From the NCBI RefSeq assembly GCF_020443565.1, contig NZ_JAIZZN010000022.1:1-64000 (forward strand): a stretch of 64,000 nucleotides of DNA, written 5' to 3'. The position numbers and the translations under genes were made by a program. Positions 1 through 9,966 of this stretch are shown here, one piece after another. The notes below the pieces were generated by a model. The model saw only the letters and a program-made list of their open reading frames with translations. It searched no databases and was not told where the DNA came from. Each line of letters opens with the position of its first letter. Positions within the stretch are counted from its first letter, which is position 1. The DNA comes from Clostridium sp. CS001 (GTDB lineage: Bacteria; Bacillota; Clostridia; Clostridiales; Clostridiaceae).

Positions 1-95
1 TGGGATAAAATGGGATTAGGGTTGGAATGGGTGGGAGAGGTTGTGGGGAAAGGGATGAGGGGGTGTTGGAGGGGTGTTGGAGTTGGGACAGACTC
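1..95 (+). other. G-rich intergenic tract with a G-quadruplex motif
   Basis: This start of the window is very G-rich on the plus strand in an otherwise AT-rich sequence. The G-runs at 12-14, 19-21, 29-31 and 33-35 have loops of 4, 7 and 1 bases, which fits the standard G3N1-7 quadruplex pattern. Similar G-rich tracts occur at about 1800-1915 and 10440-10520, so this may be the tail of a third copy of the elements that flank the Wadjet operon. No gene is visible in 1-265. Confidence 0.5.
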
Positions 96-265
96 TAATG
101 TTTGTGTACAAAGTAGGAATTATAAGTCTTACGATCTATAATTAAAGTGTTACTTAGTTATACTTTAACTTAAATTTACAAATGTTAAAGGAAATAATAA
201 TCTTGTGTTGAATTTACACAGTAGATAGCAAATAATTATTAGAGCAAAAAAAAGAGGGGATAAAA

Positions 266-1108
266 ATGATAAGCTTTATTTATGATGAACAATATACCAC
301 TTCTAATTTTAATGCGGATAAGAGAAAGGCAGAGGGAATAATTAAAAAATACTTTTTGGAAAACTTTGGGAATTACGCTGAACTTAATCTTAAATTAATA
401 TTTCTACCTAATAGTGAATTTGAAGTTCTTAGGTGTGTTGCTTCAGCTAATCCCTTTGAAATGAGTATTAAATTTAATTTTGATACATTTTGTATATATT
501 TATTGAATTTGAAACCCCGACAGGGCAAGTTAATTATGGCTGACATAAAGAAAAAAAAGGATTTCCAATATTATATGTTTAATTGCTTACATCATGAAAT
601 GCAACATATCATAAATAATATAGAATACCATGAGGCGTTTGCTTATATTAATAGTATAGATAGTTGCGATTATGTAAAACTTGGTATATCGAATCTTCTT
701 GATGAATACAAGGCATCATATTCTGCTCAAAAAAAGTTCTTTAATAAATCTGGGTATGCGGATGGTGGTTTAGAATGGTTATGTGGAAAAAACAATATGA
801 TAATTACAGCAAGTAGTGAAGCAGAAAAAATTACCTTGTACAATAATATTCGTGATGGGCTTTCTTATGCTATAGCTGAATGCAAGGTTCTAAGTGAAAC
901 AAAAGGTATAAATGATAAATTTGATAATATATTAGGAAATGAGAATGTTGCTGATTTTAAAGATATATTTGCAAATATAAGATTATTACTTGAAAATTTT
1001 AGTGCTAATAAATACAAAGAATATACGGTAGCTTGTGAAGATGAAATAAAGAAGTTTATAACAGTGTTACATATTGATATTGAGTCATTAAAAAAAATTC
1101 ATAGTTAA
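266..1108 (+). CDS. Hypothetical protein with HExxH zinc-peptidase-like motif
   Basis: This is a 280-residue soluble protein with no signal peptide or membrane segment. Residues 110-114 read HEMQH, the HExxH zinc-binding signature of many metallopeptidases, preceded by an additional His and followed about ten residues later by H122/E124, possible third ligands. I do not recognise a named family outside this motif. The start is supported by the ribosome binding site AGAGGGG about seven bases upstream. It is a single gene, separated by over 1 kb from the Wadjet operon downstream and followed by a strong terminator. A role as a toxin-like or defence protease is possible from the neighbourhood but is inference only; the motif may also be coincidental. 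Confidence 0.7.
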   Translation: MISFIYDEQYTTSNFNADKRKAEGIIKKYFLENFGNYAELNLKLIFLPNSEFEVLRCVASANPFEMSIKFNFDTFCIYLLNLKPRQGKLIMADIKKKKDFQYYMFNCLHHEMQHIINNIEYHEAFAYINSIDSCDYVKLGISNLLDEYKASYSAQKKFFNKSGYADGGLEWLCGKNNMIITASSEAEKITLYNNIRDGLSYAIAECKVLSETKGINDKFDNILGNENVADFKDIFANIRLLLENFSANKYKEYTVACEDEIKKFITVLHIDIESLKKIHS

Positions 1109-1220
1109 ACAAATAATAATTAAATACAAATATTATTTACTATGCCAAATCTCAATAATTTATTATACAATAGGCGTTAGTATATATGAATAGCATCCTT
1201 AACACTATCCATTCCCATCT

Positions 1221-1838
1221 TATAATAAAGTTCCCCAAACTCATAATAAAGTTCGGGAAAAATAGATGATGGACAGCCCTGTATTTAGCTTTTATCGGCT
1301 AAATGCAGGGCTTTTATTTTTGCCTATAATCTAACATCAGACCATCCCGAAAGCCCTCCATTATCCATTTCAAAGCATGAATAAAGCTCCTGATTTATAC
1401 CCTACATCCTTTCATGTTTTTACCCCATAAATCGTAGATTAAAGGATAGAGCTTTTGCTTGAATAGTGATAAAAGTATAGAAGGGAGAAAGTGAGCCGAA
1501 GAGTTGGAAATGATAGGATTATGGGTGATATGGTGATTGATTTAAATGCGTGAAAAGGATTGAAAAAGAGAGAGAAAAAAAGAGGTGGAAGAGAGATGAA
1601 AGTGTGATAAAAGTGTGAAGGAGAGGGAGGATAAATGCGTGAAATTGGATAGATTAATTTATAGAAAATGAGAGATGAATTACGGAGAAAAAAGGTGAGA
1701 AAAGAGGTGAAAAAAGTGAGTGAGATTTAGTGCATATTTTTGGGGAACTTTATTATGATTTCTGGCTTTTATCTTGTTTCTAATCTGTGGATAAGTAGGG
1801 AAAAAGGGGTGATTTTTTGCGGGGGACTTTATTATGAT
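1221..1838. repeat. Non-coding element with AATAAAGTTC inverted repeats, upstream of Wadjet
   Basis: Two direct copies of TATAATAAAGTTCCCC-like sequence lie at 1221-1236 and 1241-1257. Two inverted copies, of the type GGGGAACTTTATTATGAT, lie at 1742-1759 and 1821-1838. The interior has a terminator hairpin and then a purine-rich tract. A similarly built segment follows jetC (9967-10526). No open reading frame with a ribosome binding site is visible in 1109-2178. The layout looks like a small non-autonomous mobile element or a structured boundary; its nature is not established. Confidence 0.5.
1275..1321 (+). terminator. Rho-independent terminator
   Basis: A near-perfect 15-bp stem (1275-1289 with 1298-1312, beginning AGCCCTG) with a short loop is followed by TTTATTTTT. 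It lies about 170 bases after the HExxH gene and could end that transcript. Confidence 0.8.
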
Positions 1839-1862
1839 ACAGAAAAAGGAAAGAGGGTGTGA

Positions 1863-1895
1863 GGGGAGATGGGAGATGGGAGATGGGATTAGGGG
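1863..1895 (+). other. Canonical G-quadruplex motif
   Basis: Five G-runs of three or four (1863-1866, 1871-1873, 1878-1880, 1885-1887, 1892-1895) are separated by 4-base loops, AGAT three times and then ATTA. This is a regular quadruplex-forming pattern and also a short tandem repeat. It lies about 280 bases upstream of jetD. Confidence 0.6.
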
Positions 1896-2178
1896 TGGTC
1901 GTGGTGGTGGGGATCTTTTTTATGAGGGATCATAGATAGGGAAAATTCTAATGGATTTTCAAAGGTTAAGGTAAAAGTTAAAAAAGCAGTCATGTAAAAT
2001 AATAAATTGAATTTCTTATTCTAAACTTATATAAGTATAAATAGTAAATTAAAAGTTGTATAATATTGTATATAATAAAGTATTATTGAGCTTGATGTAG
2101 AAAACTGGTAGATGATGTTTTTTAAATTTATATGTTGGCAAATAAGTCATTCACAAGTAAAGAAGGGATGTGATTATA

Positions 2179-3192
2179 ATGAGGAACTTGAATGAATTGA
2201 ATAAAACAAGATTAGATTTAACTGATATAGAAAAATTCTATAACATAAGCGAATATAGAGAATTAGTTCCACTAATAAATGAACTAATAGAAAAAGGTGT
2301 TATTATTCCAACAAAAAAGAGTAAAACAAATGGCAAAGACCCCTGGCTATTTACACGATATACTTTAGTTAAGGTTGAGGAGAATAACACAGACCATATA
2401 AATGAAATAAAAAACGAACTTTTTATAGGTTTAAATACATCATACTACCTATCCCATATTGATTTGTATAAGGCTGATAGAGAGTATGTAATAGAGTTAA
2501 GCAATTATCTAAGGAACAATAGACAAAGCCTCAGTGTGCCTGTTTCTATAAATGAGAGGTCTTTTGAAATTTGGGGAAAGGAAAAGTTTTTAAAAGATAG
2601 TAGAGGACAAACAATCATTAAGAATGTTGGTTTAAATATTGAAGATTTTAACTTTTATTATACACCAGAACCTTTTGTCTTTTTTTCTTTTACTAAATGT
2701 GAAAATCAAAGAGTTCTTATTATAGAGAATAAAGACACTTGGTATTCTATCCGAAAGCTAATGCTTGAAGGCGATAATAATATTTTAGGAACATACATTG
2801 ATACTATTATATATGCGTCTGGTAAAGGCAGGTTCAAAGGGTTGTTAGAATACGACCTCATGGTAGAAAAGTATCTTAGAAACCCTAAAGAAGTTCTGTA
2901 TTGGGGTGATATTGATTATGAAGGTATTGTTATATATGAAGGATTAAAGACTAAGTTTAAAGATATGTTTAATCTTCACATATTTAATGGAGCTTATAAA
3001 AAAATGATATTTAAATCGTTAGATAAAAAGCTACCCTCATTTAGTGAAGGACAAAATAAAAACATCACTGATTTATTCCTAAGCGAGTTAGATATGGAGG
3101 ATAAAAACGAGGTCATTAAAATATTTGCAAATGGATTATATATACCACAAGAAATAATAACTTATAAAGATTTGAAGTACAGGGGGGATTGA
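2179..3192 (+). CDS. jetD: Wadjet protein JetD (Toprim-type nuclease subunit)
   Basis: This is the nuclease subunit of the Wadjet system, which cleaves closed circular DNA after the SMC-like complex has extruded it. The C-terminal half carries a Toprim-like fold: E183 in the segment LIIENKD, and the acidic pair D244/D246 in WGDIDYEG, matching JetD/DUF2220 proteins. The N-terminal half looks like the winged-helix/DUF3322-like arm. I chose ATG 2179 over GTG 2170 because AAGGGA at 2162-2167 is too close to the GTG. The next gene starts two bases after the stop, so the two are co-translated. The gene is first in the operon, whereas jetD is last in the usual jetABCD order. Confidence 0.88.
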   Translation: MRNLNELNKTRLDLTDIEKFYNISEYRELVPLINELIEKGVIIPTKKSKTNGKDPWLFTRYTLVKVEENNTDHINEIKNELFIGLNTSYYLSHIDLYKADREYVIELSNYLRNNRQSLSVPVSINERSFEIWGKEKFLKDSRGQTIIKNVGLNIEDFNFYYTPEPFVFFSFTKCENQRVLIIENKDTWYSIRKLMLEGDNNILGTYIDTIIYASGKGRFKGLLEYDLMVEKYLRNPKEVLYWGDIDYEGIVIYEGLKTKFKDMFNLHIFNGAYKKMIFKSLDKKLPSFSEGQNKNITDLFLSELDMEDKNEVIKIFANGLYIPQEIITYKDLKYRGD

Positions 3193-3193
3193 A

Positions 3194-4801
3194 TTGCAAG
3201 ATTGTTTAAAAGATTTTGAAAAAAGAATGAAAAAATTATCGTATCCATTTTTAATAGATAGCCAAGTAATAAGTAAAAGAGAATGGGAAAAGTATGGACT
3301 AAAATTACAACAGATAATTAATCTGGTGTATACGGTATTATGTTTAATTATGGAGAATTCGTTAAAAGATGAAGAATGTACATATAAAGATATAAATAAA
3401 TTTTTGTTGGAGTTACTAAGCCAATATTATGAAATAAATCTAAGTGAAGAACAGATTTATGAGTTGTCTAAATACATAGTTATGAAAGTTCTTAGAAATG
3501 AAGGGGCCATGTTTATATTTGAAGCCTATGACTATGAAAATGATTCTAAAAAAATATATCAATATCATTTGGTGAAACAGGAGAATTCAAAAGTAGACGC
3601 AACAAAGAGCACCTTTAATTTAACAGATGAAGGCTATAGACTTATGCTTAATAGTTTTGAAATAGACCAAAAGCTTAAAATAGAAATAGAAAGCATAATA
3701 GCCGAAGAAAGCATAAAAAGGAAAAACTATAAAGAGGGATTGATGGCTGTAAAGAACCTTGACAATTTAATCACAGCTCAAATATATTCTATTGAAACTT
3801 TCATATTAAAGGCTAAGGAAAATGTCCTTTATATAGAAGCCGAGGAATTTAACAATTCATATACCCAAAATTTAAGCGTAATTAGAGAACAAAATAAGAA
3901 ATTTCGTAGTTTAAAGCAAATGATTATCAATGAGAAAACTAAGGTTGAGAGGCTTATTGAAAACCATATGGAGAAAGAACATATGGAGGCGTTGATTAAT
4001 TTAGGGAATATAGAAAAAGGGCTTCAAAGAATAATTGAAAAAGCTACCAGACTTATAACGAGACACATGGATTTTAGTGAAGAGTATGTTAATGCTCTGG
4101 ATAATTTAAGCTATCTATATAGCAATGATAAACTTGATATTAAAGAGAAATTTCTAAAGCCTATTGAAGACGATATTAGTAGAATAGATAATATGCATTT
4201 CTTTTTAAATTCTTTATTTTTAAAAAAAATTTCAAAGAAAATCAACTTAGATAAAATATTTGAGGAACAAAAGGTTGATAAAAAGGAAGATGTAGGTGAG
4301 GGAGTTATTATAGATAATTTCGATTACCAGGAGGATGACGAAGAAGAAAAGGAAAATGCTTTAGTTCAAGCTAAGTATGTAAAAATAGTAAGAAGTATTT
4401 TAAAATACATAGATAATAACAGGAATACGGAACTGAAAAATCTTATCGAGGATTATGAAAAAAAATCCTATCAAGAATATATAGAATTAGTACCTTCTAT
4501 AAGGCTGTTTACAGAGATAATGGTTGAGTTTATAAGGATAGGTGAAATAGACGTGAGTGTATTCTTAAAAGAATACACTCAAACCTATGCAAATGATAAA
4601 ATAAAATCTTTAGATATGAGAAATGTATTGTATGAAGTTATTAATAACGATAATAGCCTAAAAAACATAGAATTCATAAGATTTATAAAGAAAAACGATG
4701 AAGAAATTGTAGAAATTAAAGAGAGATGTTCGGAAGAAATAAATAGCTTAATACAGACTATGACCGCAAAATGCAACAACTTTTTATTGCAAATAGATTA
4801 A
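3194..4801 (+). CDS. jetA: Wadjet protein JetA (kleisin-like subunit)
   Basis: This 535-residue protein sits in the JetA position of a Wadjet operon and resembles the JetA/DUF5716 type. JetA is the kleisin-like (MksF-type) subunit that bridges the SMC dimer formed by JetC. The sequence begins with a winged-helix-like region (residues about 20-150), followed by long helices and coiled coil (about 170-330), an acidic linker near 355-385 and a helical C-terminus. It starts with TTG at 3194, preceded by GGGGGG at 3182-3187, two bases after the jetD stop. Family assignment rests on context, length and general character more than on a diagnostic motif. Confidence 0.82.
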   Translation: MQDCLKDFEKRMKKLSYPFLIDSQVISKREWEKYGLKLQQIINLVYTVLCLIMENSLKDEECTYKDINKFLLELLSQYYEINLSEEQIYELSKYIVMKVLRNEGAMFIFEAYDYENDSKKIYQYHLVKQENSKVDATKSTFNLTDEGYRLMLNSFEIDQKLKIEIESIIAEESIKRKNYKEGLMAVKNLDNLITAQIYSIETFILKAKENVLYIEAEEFNNSYTQNLSVIREQNKKFRSLKQMIINEKTKVERLIENHMEKEHMEALINLGNIEKGLQRIIEKATRLITRHMDFSEEYVNALDNLSYLYSNDKLDIKEKFLKPIEDDISRIDNMHFFLNSLFLKKISKKINLDKIFEEQKVDKKEDVGEGVIIDNFDYQEDDEEEKENALVQAKYVKIVRSILKYIDNNRNTELKNLIEDYEKKSYQEYIELVPSIRLFTEIMVEFIRIGEIDVSVFLKEYTQTYANDKIKSLDMRNVLYEVINNDNSLKNIEFIRFIKKNDEEIVEIKERCSEEINSLIQTMTAKCNNFLLQID

Positions 4802-4812
4802 GGGGGCTAACG

Positions 4813-5535
4813 ATGGCATATTCATTAGATGACGTAAAAAAAGCTACAGACATATATGTGTATCTTCTTGAAAATGGGGAGCTAAAAGCAGAGCCTAATA
4901 AAGAACTCTTTGACACATATGGAGAGGTAAATGTTAAGGAAGTATTAGAAGGTATGGCAGAGCGGTCTAATATCCATATAAGAAAGATAGTAGATGCCAT
5001 ATACCTTATCCCTAATATAGATAATGAGTTTTTAGGATATAAAAGAAGCGAATTAAAAGTAGCTATTTTAGGAAGGCAGTCTGAGTTCAAATTAGAGGAT
5101 TATTATTTATCTATATATATAATTATTTTGATATTATCAGAATTCTATGGAGGTAAGGGTGCTACTATACAGTTAAAAGATTCTATAGAACTAACCTTTA
5201 TTGAGAATACTGTTAGTGAAAGATTAGAGCCTCTTACAGAGAAAGACGTAACGGAATTAGAGGGAGAAACTAAACTGGCTATATCTGTTATAGCAAATCT
5301 GTGGTTTTCATCTGGAAATGATGATGATTATGCTAAGATTAGAACAAGAAGATGGTATGTAAAGAAAGTTTGTGAGTTTTTAAAGAAAGAAGGTCTTGTT
5401 AATATCCTTGATGATATTAATGTAACTCCTACAACGAAATTAAACAGGGTTGTATTAAACCACCTTTTAAATGCAGAAAGATTATACGAAATAAACTCAT
5501 TGCTAAATCTTGAAGAAGTAGAGGTGGAAAACTAA
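4813..5535 (+). CDS. jetB: Wadjet protein JetB (MksE-like, DUF4194 type)
   Basis: This is a 240-residue protein in the JetB position, the KITE/MksE-like winged-helix subunit that binds the kleisin JetA. The visible features are an early helical segment, a region near residue 90-130 rich in Tyr and Ile, and a C-terminal segment with basic residues around RTRRWYVKK. ATG 4813 is chosen because AGGGGGCTAAC lies directly upstream; an earlier in-frame ATG at 4771 lies inside jetA. The stop codon overlaps the jetC start by one base (TAATG), a typical coupling within the complex. Function is inferred from the family and operon. Confidence 0.85.
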   Translation: MAYSLDDVKKATDIYVYLLENGELKAEPNKELFDTYGEVNVKEVLEGMAERSNIHIRKIVDAIYLIPNIDNEFLGYKRSELKVAILGRQSEFKLEDYYLSIYIIILILSEFYGGKGATIQLKDSIELTFIENTVSERLEPLTEKDVTELEGETKLAISVIANLWFSSGNDDDYAKIRTRRWYVKKVCEFLKKEGLVNILDDINVTPTTKLNRVVLNHLLNAERLYEINSLLNLEEVEVEN

Positions 5536-8500
5536 TGCCTAAAATAAGTAAAACTCGAATAATTAATGTTAAATACAATGATGATAGAAGAACTATAGAT
5601 AATGCGATATTTGATTTCAAGGATGGTAAACATGCACTTTTTTCCATGGATAATGGAATAGGCAAGACTGTGCTAATTCAGTTTTTACTACAACCATTTA
5701 TAAAAGATGGTTCATATAGAGAAATCGGTGATAGACCTTTCCAGGATTTTTTCAATTCAAACTCACCTACCGTAGTTATGCACGAATTAAAAATGGATGA
5801 AGGCGGGGAGTATCTGCTCATTGGAGTTCTTATAAAAACAGAGAAAGATGCCGAGGGTAAGAAAAAACTTAAGTTTTTAGCTTTCACCCACAATTATTCT
5901 TACAAAAACAGCTACGACATAGGAAGTATACCATTTGTAGTAAATGAAAATGGAAGAAAGAAAATATTGTCGTTTCAAGAATCGGAAGCTATGCTTAAAA
6001 AAGCACAAAAGGATGTAAAGGAATTTAAGGTATATAACTTTACTGACAAACCTCAAAAAGAAGAATATTTTAATAAGTTAGCTGAGTACAGGATAAGTTA
6101 CAGAGAATATGAAACGTTGATTAGGAAAATTAATCAAAAAGAAGCGGGTTTAATTGCTTTATATGAAGGTATTAGAACCTCAGAGGAATTAGTTAAAAAG
6201 AATATTTTGCCTATTATTGAAAAAAAGATTAATAGCGGTAAAGATATTTTAAAAGAATTAAGAGATAGTTTGAATAAGTTTATTGTAAAGTATGTTGACC
6301 AAAAACATATATTAGATAAACTACAGCTATTTGATTCCTTTATTATAGATGCTCACACACTCACCCCTGAATTTGAAAAATATAAAATAGAGCATGAGGA
6401 ATTTAAAAAAACAGAAAACACACTTGCTTATCTATGTAAATATATTTCCGATAAAATTGATGAAATCCAGTCAGAACTTACTGTATATGATGATTTAGTA
6501 AGAGAAGCAAATGAAAATATTGAAACCATTCAAATAGAAGAATTATCCTTTAAAATACATGATAAATTAATTAAATTAGATGGTTTAATTGAAAAAATGG
6601 AGATTGATAAAGAACAATCAACTGATTTAGAAGCAAAAAAGCATAGTTTAAGTAAAAATATATCTATACAAAGATGTGCAGATGAATATTCTAATCTTAG
6701 AAAGAAGAGAAATGAACTTACTGAGGTTATAGAAAGAATATCTAACTTGGGAAAAGGTGACAATGTAATACAACTGAACATAAAAAATTACAGGTTTACT
6801 CTAAGAGAATTATATAGTGTGAAAATCACTAAACTTGCAGAACGTATTGAGTTTATAATCAATGAGGTTGGATTATATGAAAATAAAATAATTGAATTAG
6901 AAACATCTTTAACAGCAGTAGGTGATACTAAAGTTAATATAAAATCAGAAACCAAAAATAACAATAATATAATATTAGACAATGAAAAGGCAGAGAGTAT
7001 TTTCGTGAAAACATATAATGACTTCAAACTGCAAAAGAATTTGTTTGGCACATATGATGAAAGGGAGCTAATCTCTTATGAAAATAAACTAAAAAAAGAA
7101 ATTGAAGAGTTAAAAACTAAATTAATTAAAGATAAACAAAGGCTTCCAGAATTAAAAGAAGAAATCAAATTATTAGAGGTCGAAAGAGGTAAAGCTGATA
7201 GTAATGTAAATGAATTAAATAAAAGGTTAAACTTAAAAACATATGAATTACAAAATTTCAACAAAGATACTAAAGAAATTAACTTGATATTTGAAAAACA
7301 TGAAATAGCTAAAGATATAGTAAAAAACAAAGAGAAGCTCTTGGATAAACTCCAAAGTGATATAGAAACATATAAAGGTGACAGAGAAAACATACAAAAA
7401 AATAAATTCTCATTGGAGACTGAACTTTTAAGATTAGAGAGTTGTTCTTTGCTCGATATTCCTAAAAATTTTAAAAAAACATTAGAGGATAATGGGATTG
7501 ATATTAAACAAGGCCTTCAAAGGTTAAAAGAAAGAAAAGATAGTTTTGAAGAGAAACTTGAGTTAATCGAAAAAAATCCTTTTCTTCCATATTCGTTACT
7601 TATGAGTAAGGAAGAAATGAAGACTCTGGCTGGTTTGAAAATTAACACATCAACACCAATACCTGTAATTGATGAAAATAACTTAAATTCACCATTAAAC
7701 GCTGAAGTTTTAAATAACCTATATTCTGTTGGCTCAATGAACTTTTATATTTCATTTTCAGAGTATTTGCTTGATGATAATAAACGGGATGAAAAAATCA
7801 GAGAAATTAAGATTCTGATAACTATTGCTAAAGATGAAATGAAAGATATTGATAAAACAATAATTAATTTAAATTTAGAATTATCAAAAATTAATCAGTA
7901 TAAATACAGAGGAAATGAAGATATTGTTCTTAATAGTGAAATAGAAACGACCAATATAGCAATTAATTTAGGAAAGTACAAATCATCTGCCATAAATGAT
8001 TCAATGAAAAATAAAGGAACAGAAGTAGATTCATTAACGGAAGGAATATTAACAGATACAGGTAAAATGTCATCATTAGAGCAAAAGAATGATAAATTTT
8101 ATGAATTAAAAGAAAAATATGAAAAACATTTGAAATCTAAAAGTGAAAATATAGTTCTTGGCAATAAACTTAAACTGCTTTTATCAGATGAAAAAAAGTT
8201 ATTAGAGGAGTTGACTAATTTAAGAAATAAGAAGGAGTCCAGTAAAGTTAAGTTAAGCGAAGTTAAGACAAACAAGGGTTTTGCTGAAGATGAATCTTTA
8301 AAATATACAGATGCTATTGAAGGTATTATTGTAGATGGTGATATTGGTCAAATAGAGGGGTCTTTGAAAGCTTGCGAAGATAGTTATAACTCCGATTTAA
8401 AAAGAGATACAGGAATCCAGGAGGGACTCGAAGCGGATGTAAAAAAATCGAAGAAATTAATAGATAGAGAATCGGAAAACAAAGGTATTGTTTTAGAAGA

Positions 8501-9893
8501 CTATTCTGATTTAAAATACGATGAAGAAACTTACAATCTTCTTAGGGAGGAATACTCCAAAGTTAAAACTCAAATTACAGAATTACAAGAATTATTTGTT
8601 AAAAACAAAATTGCTAAGGGCGGTCTTGAAAATAACTTAATTGAACTACGCAAAATATTGAGCGAGCATGGAGTAGAGTGCGAAATCCCGTTAGAAAAAA
8701 TAAGAAATATGGATTTTCAAAAGAGTATTTGTGCAGAGAAAAAAAGAATAGAAGATTGTAGTGAGGAAACCAAGGACCTTAACAACCAAATTGTTTTATT
8801 TAAAATAGAAGCGGGTAAATTACAAAAATATGAAGATGTATCCTTTAGTGAAATAGAAATAGGAAAGTTAAATATCGTTGAAGTTGAAAAACTAATAAAG
8901 GAGACTTTATCCAAAGAAGATAAACAGACTTCCTCATTAGTAGTGCTTAGAAAAAATATTAAAACAAAATTAGAAATAATTAATAGGAATTATAGGGATA
9001 AACATGAAGTATTTAAACAGCATCTTAGTCATTTAATAATAGAGGATAATACTAATGTAATAGAGAAGGGAACTAATCTTCTAATTTGTATATTAGAAAG
9101 ACAGATAAATGCTGAAAATATGATAAGACAAAATTTAAATGAATTAAGAAATAGTATTGTAGATGAAATAGAAACCTATGGATATGCAATATATGATGAA
9201 CTCAATAGCATTGACAACAATTCAATTATAACTGTTAACAATGTTAAAAGAAAAATGCTTCAAATAAGTATGCCAACAAAAGAAAATCTAAACAAAGATG
9301 GAATAAGTGCTTATGTTAAAAGCGTTATAGAGCTGATAAGTTCAGATGTAACTCTAAAAAACATAGATGCAGAACTTGAATCACAGATAAATTCCGAACA
9401 GCTATTGTCTCAGCTTGTAGGTGGACTAAAGAGAATATCAGTTCAAATATACAAGGTGGAGAAGTATAATATAAAGTTAAAATACTGGGAAGAGTTAAAT
9501 CACGAGAATTCTGGAGCAGAAAGGTTTGTATCTGTATTTGTTATATTTACTGCACTACTGTCATATGTTAGAAAGAGACCAGGGGATTACCAGAACTTTA
9601 AAGAAGGTATGATAATGATAATGGATAACCCTTTTGCAAATACTCAAGCTGAATACTTACTTGTGCCTATGTTTGATATAGCAGAAAAATACAACGTTCA
9701 ACTAATCTGTTTCTCTGGAATCACTGGTAGCTCTATATTAAATAGATTTGATGTTATATATATGGCAAAAGTAATGAGGGATAAATACAGTCACAATGAA
9801 AAAGTGGATTTTTCAAATCTGCATGGCGATAATGGAATTAATGAAACACTTGAAATATCTTCAATAGCCATAGAACAAACAATGATATTCTAA
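5535..9893 (+). CDS. jetC: Wadjet protein JetC (SMC-like ATPase)
   Basis: This is a 1452-residue SMC/MukB-like ATPase, the motor of the Wadjet complex that extrudes DNA loops and senses small circular DNA. The N-terminal Walker A is DNGIGKT (K44, T45). Residues about 270-1250 are largely Lys/Glu-rich heptad-like coiled coil, with a likely hinge in the middle. The ABC signature begins SGAERF near residue 1320 and the Walker B ends IMIMDNP near residue 1364, both close to the C-terminus as expected for an SMC head formed by the two ends. It is the last gene of jetDABC and is followed by a strong terminator. The length is within the range for JetC. Confidence 0.93.
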   Translation: MPKISKTRIINVKYNDDRRTIDNAIFDFKDGKHALFSMDNGIGKTVLIQFLLQPFIKDGSYREIGDRPFQDFFNSNSPTVVMHELKMDEGGEYLLIGVLIKTEKDAEGKKKLKFLAFTHNYSYKNSYDIGSIPFVVNENGRKKILSFQESEAMLKKAQKDVKEFKVYNFTDKPQKEEYFNKLAEYRISYREYETLIRKINQKEAGLIALYEGIRTSEELVKKNILPIIEKKINSGKDILKELRDSLNKFIVKYVDQKHILDKLQLFDSFIIDAHTLTPEFEKYKIEHEEFKKTENTLAYLCKYISDKIDEIQSELTVYDDLVREANENIETIQIEELSFKIHDKLIKLDGLIEKMEIDKEQSTDLEAKKHSLSKNISIQRCADEYSNLRKKRNELTEVIERISNLGKGDNVIQLNIKNYRFTLRELYSVKITKLAERIEFIINEVGLYENKIIELETSLTAVGDTKVNIKSETKNNNNIILDNEKAESIFVKTYNDFKLQKNLFGTYDERELISYENKLKKEIEELKTKLIKDKQRLPELKEEIKLLEVERGKADSNVNELNKRLNLKTYELQNFNKDTKEINLIFEKHEIAKDIVKNKEKLLDKLQSDIETYKGDRENIQKNKFSLETELLRLESCSLLDIPKNFKKTLEDNGIDIKQGLQRLKERKDSFEEKLELIEKNPFLPYSLLMSKEEMKTLAGLKINTSTPIPVIDENNLNSPLNAEVLNNLYSVGSMNFYISFSEYLLDDNKRDEKIREIKILITIAKDEMKDIDKTIINLNLELSKINQYKYRGNEDIVLNSEIETTNIAINLGKYKSSAINDSMKNKGTEVDSLTEGILTDTGKMSSLEQKNDKFYELKEKYEKHLKSKSENIVLGNKLKLLLSDEKKLLEELTNLRNKKESSKVKLSEVKTNKGFAEDESLKYTDAIEGIIVDGDIGQIEGSLKACEDSYNSDLKRDTGIQEGLEADVKKSKKLIDRESENKGIVLEDYSDLKYDEETYNLLREEYSKVKTQITELQELFVKNKIAKGGLENNLIELRKILSEHGVECEIPLEKIRNMDFQKSICAEKKRIEDCSEETKDLNNQIVLFKIEAGKLQKYEDVSFSEIEIGKLNIVEVEKLIKETLSKEDKQTSSLVVLRKNIKTKLEIINRNYRDKHEVFKQHLSHLIIEDNTNVIEKGTNLLICILERQINAENMIRQNLNELRNSIVDEIETYGYAIYDELNSIDNNSIITVNNVKRKMLQISMPTKENLNKDGISAYVKSVIELISSDVTLKNIDAELESQINSEQLLSQLVGGLKRISVQIYKVEKYNIKLKYWEELNHENSGAERFVSVFVIFTALLSYVRKRPGDYQNFKEGMIMIMDNPFANTQAEYLLVPMFDIAEKYNVQLICFSGITGSSILNRFDVIYMAKVMRDKYSHNEKVDFSNLHGDNGINETLEISSIAIEQTMIF

Positions 9894-9966
9894 GTCAAGA
9901 ATATGGTTGAGCTAAGATAACTTTCACTTATTTCTAACTATGTAGAGAACAATTAATGATTTGAAA

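Noticed and set aside
5678-9300. Minus-strand frames within jetC
   Set aside because: They are the mirror of a Lys/Glu-rich coiled-coil gene and have no ribosome binding sites.
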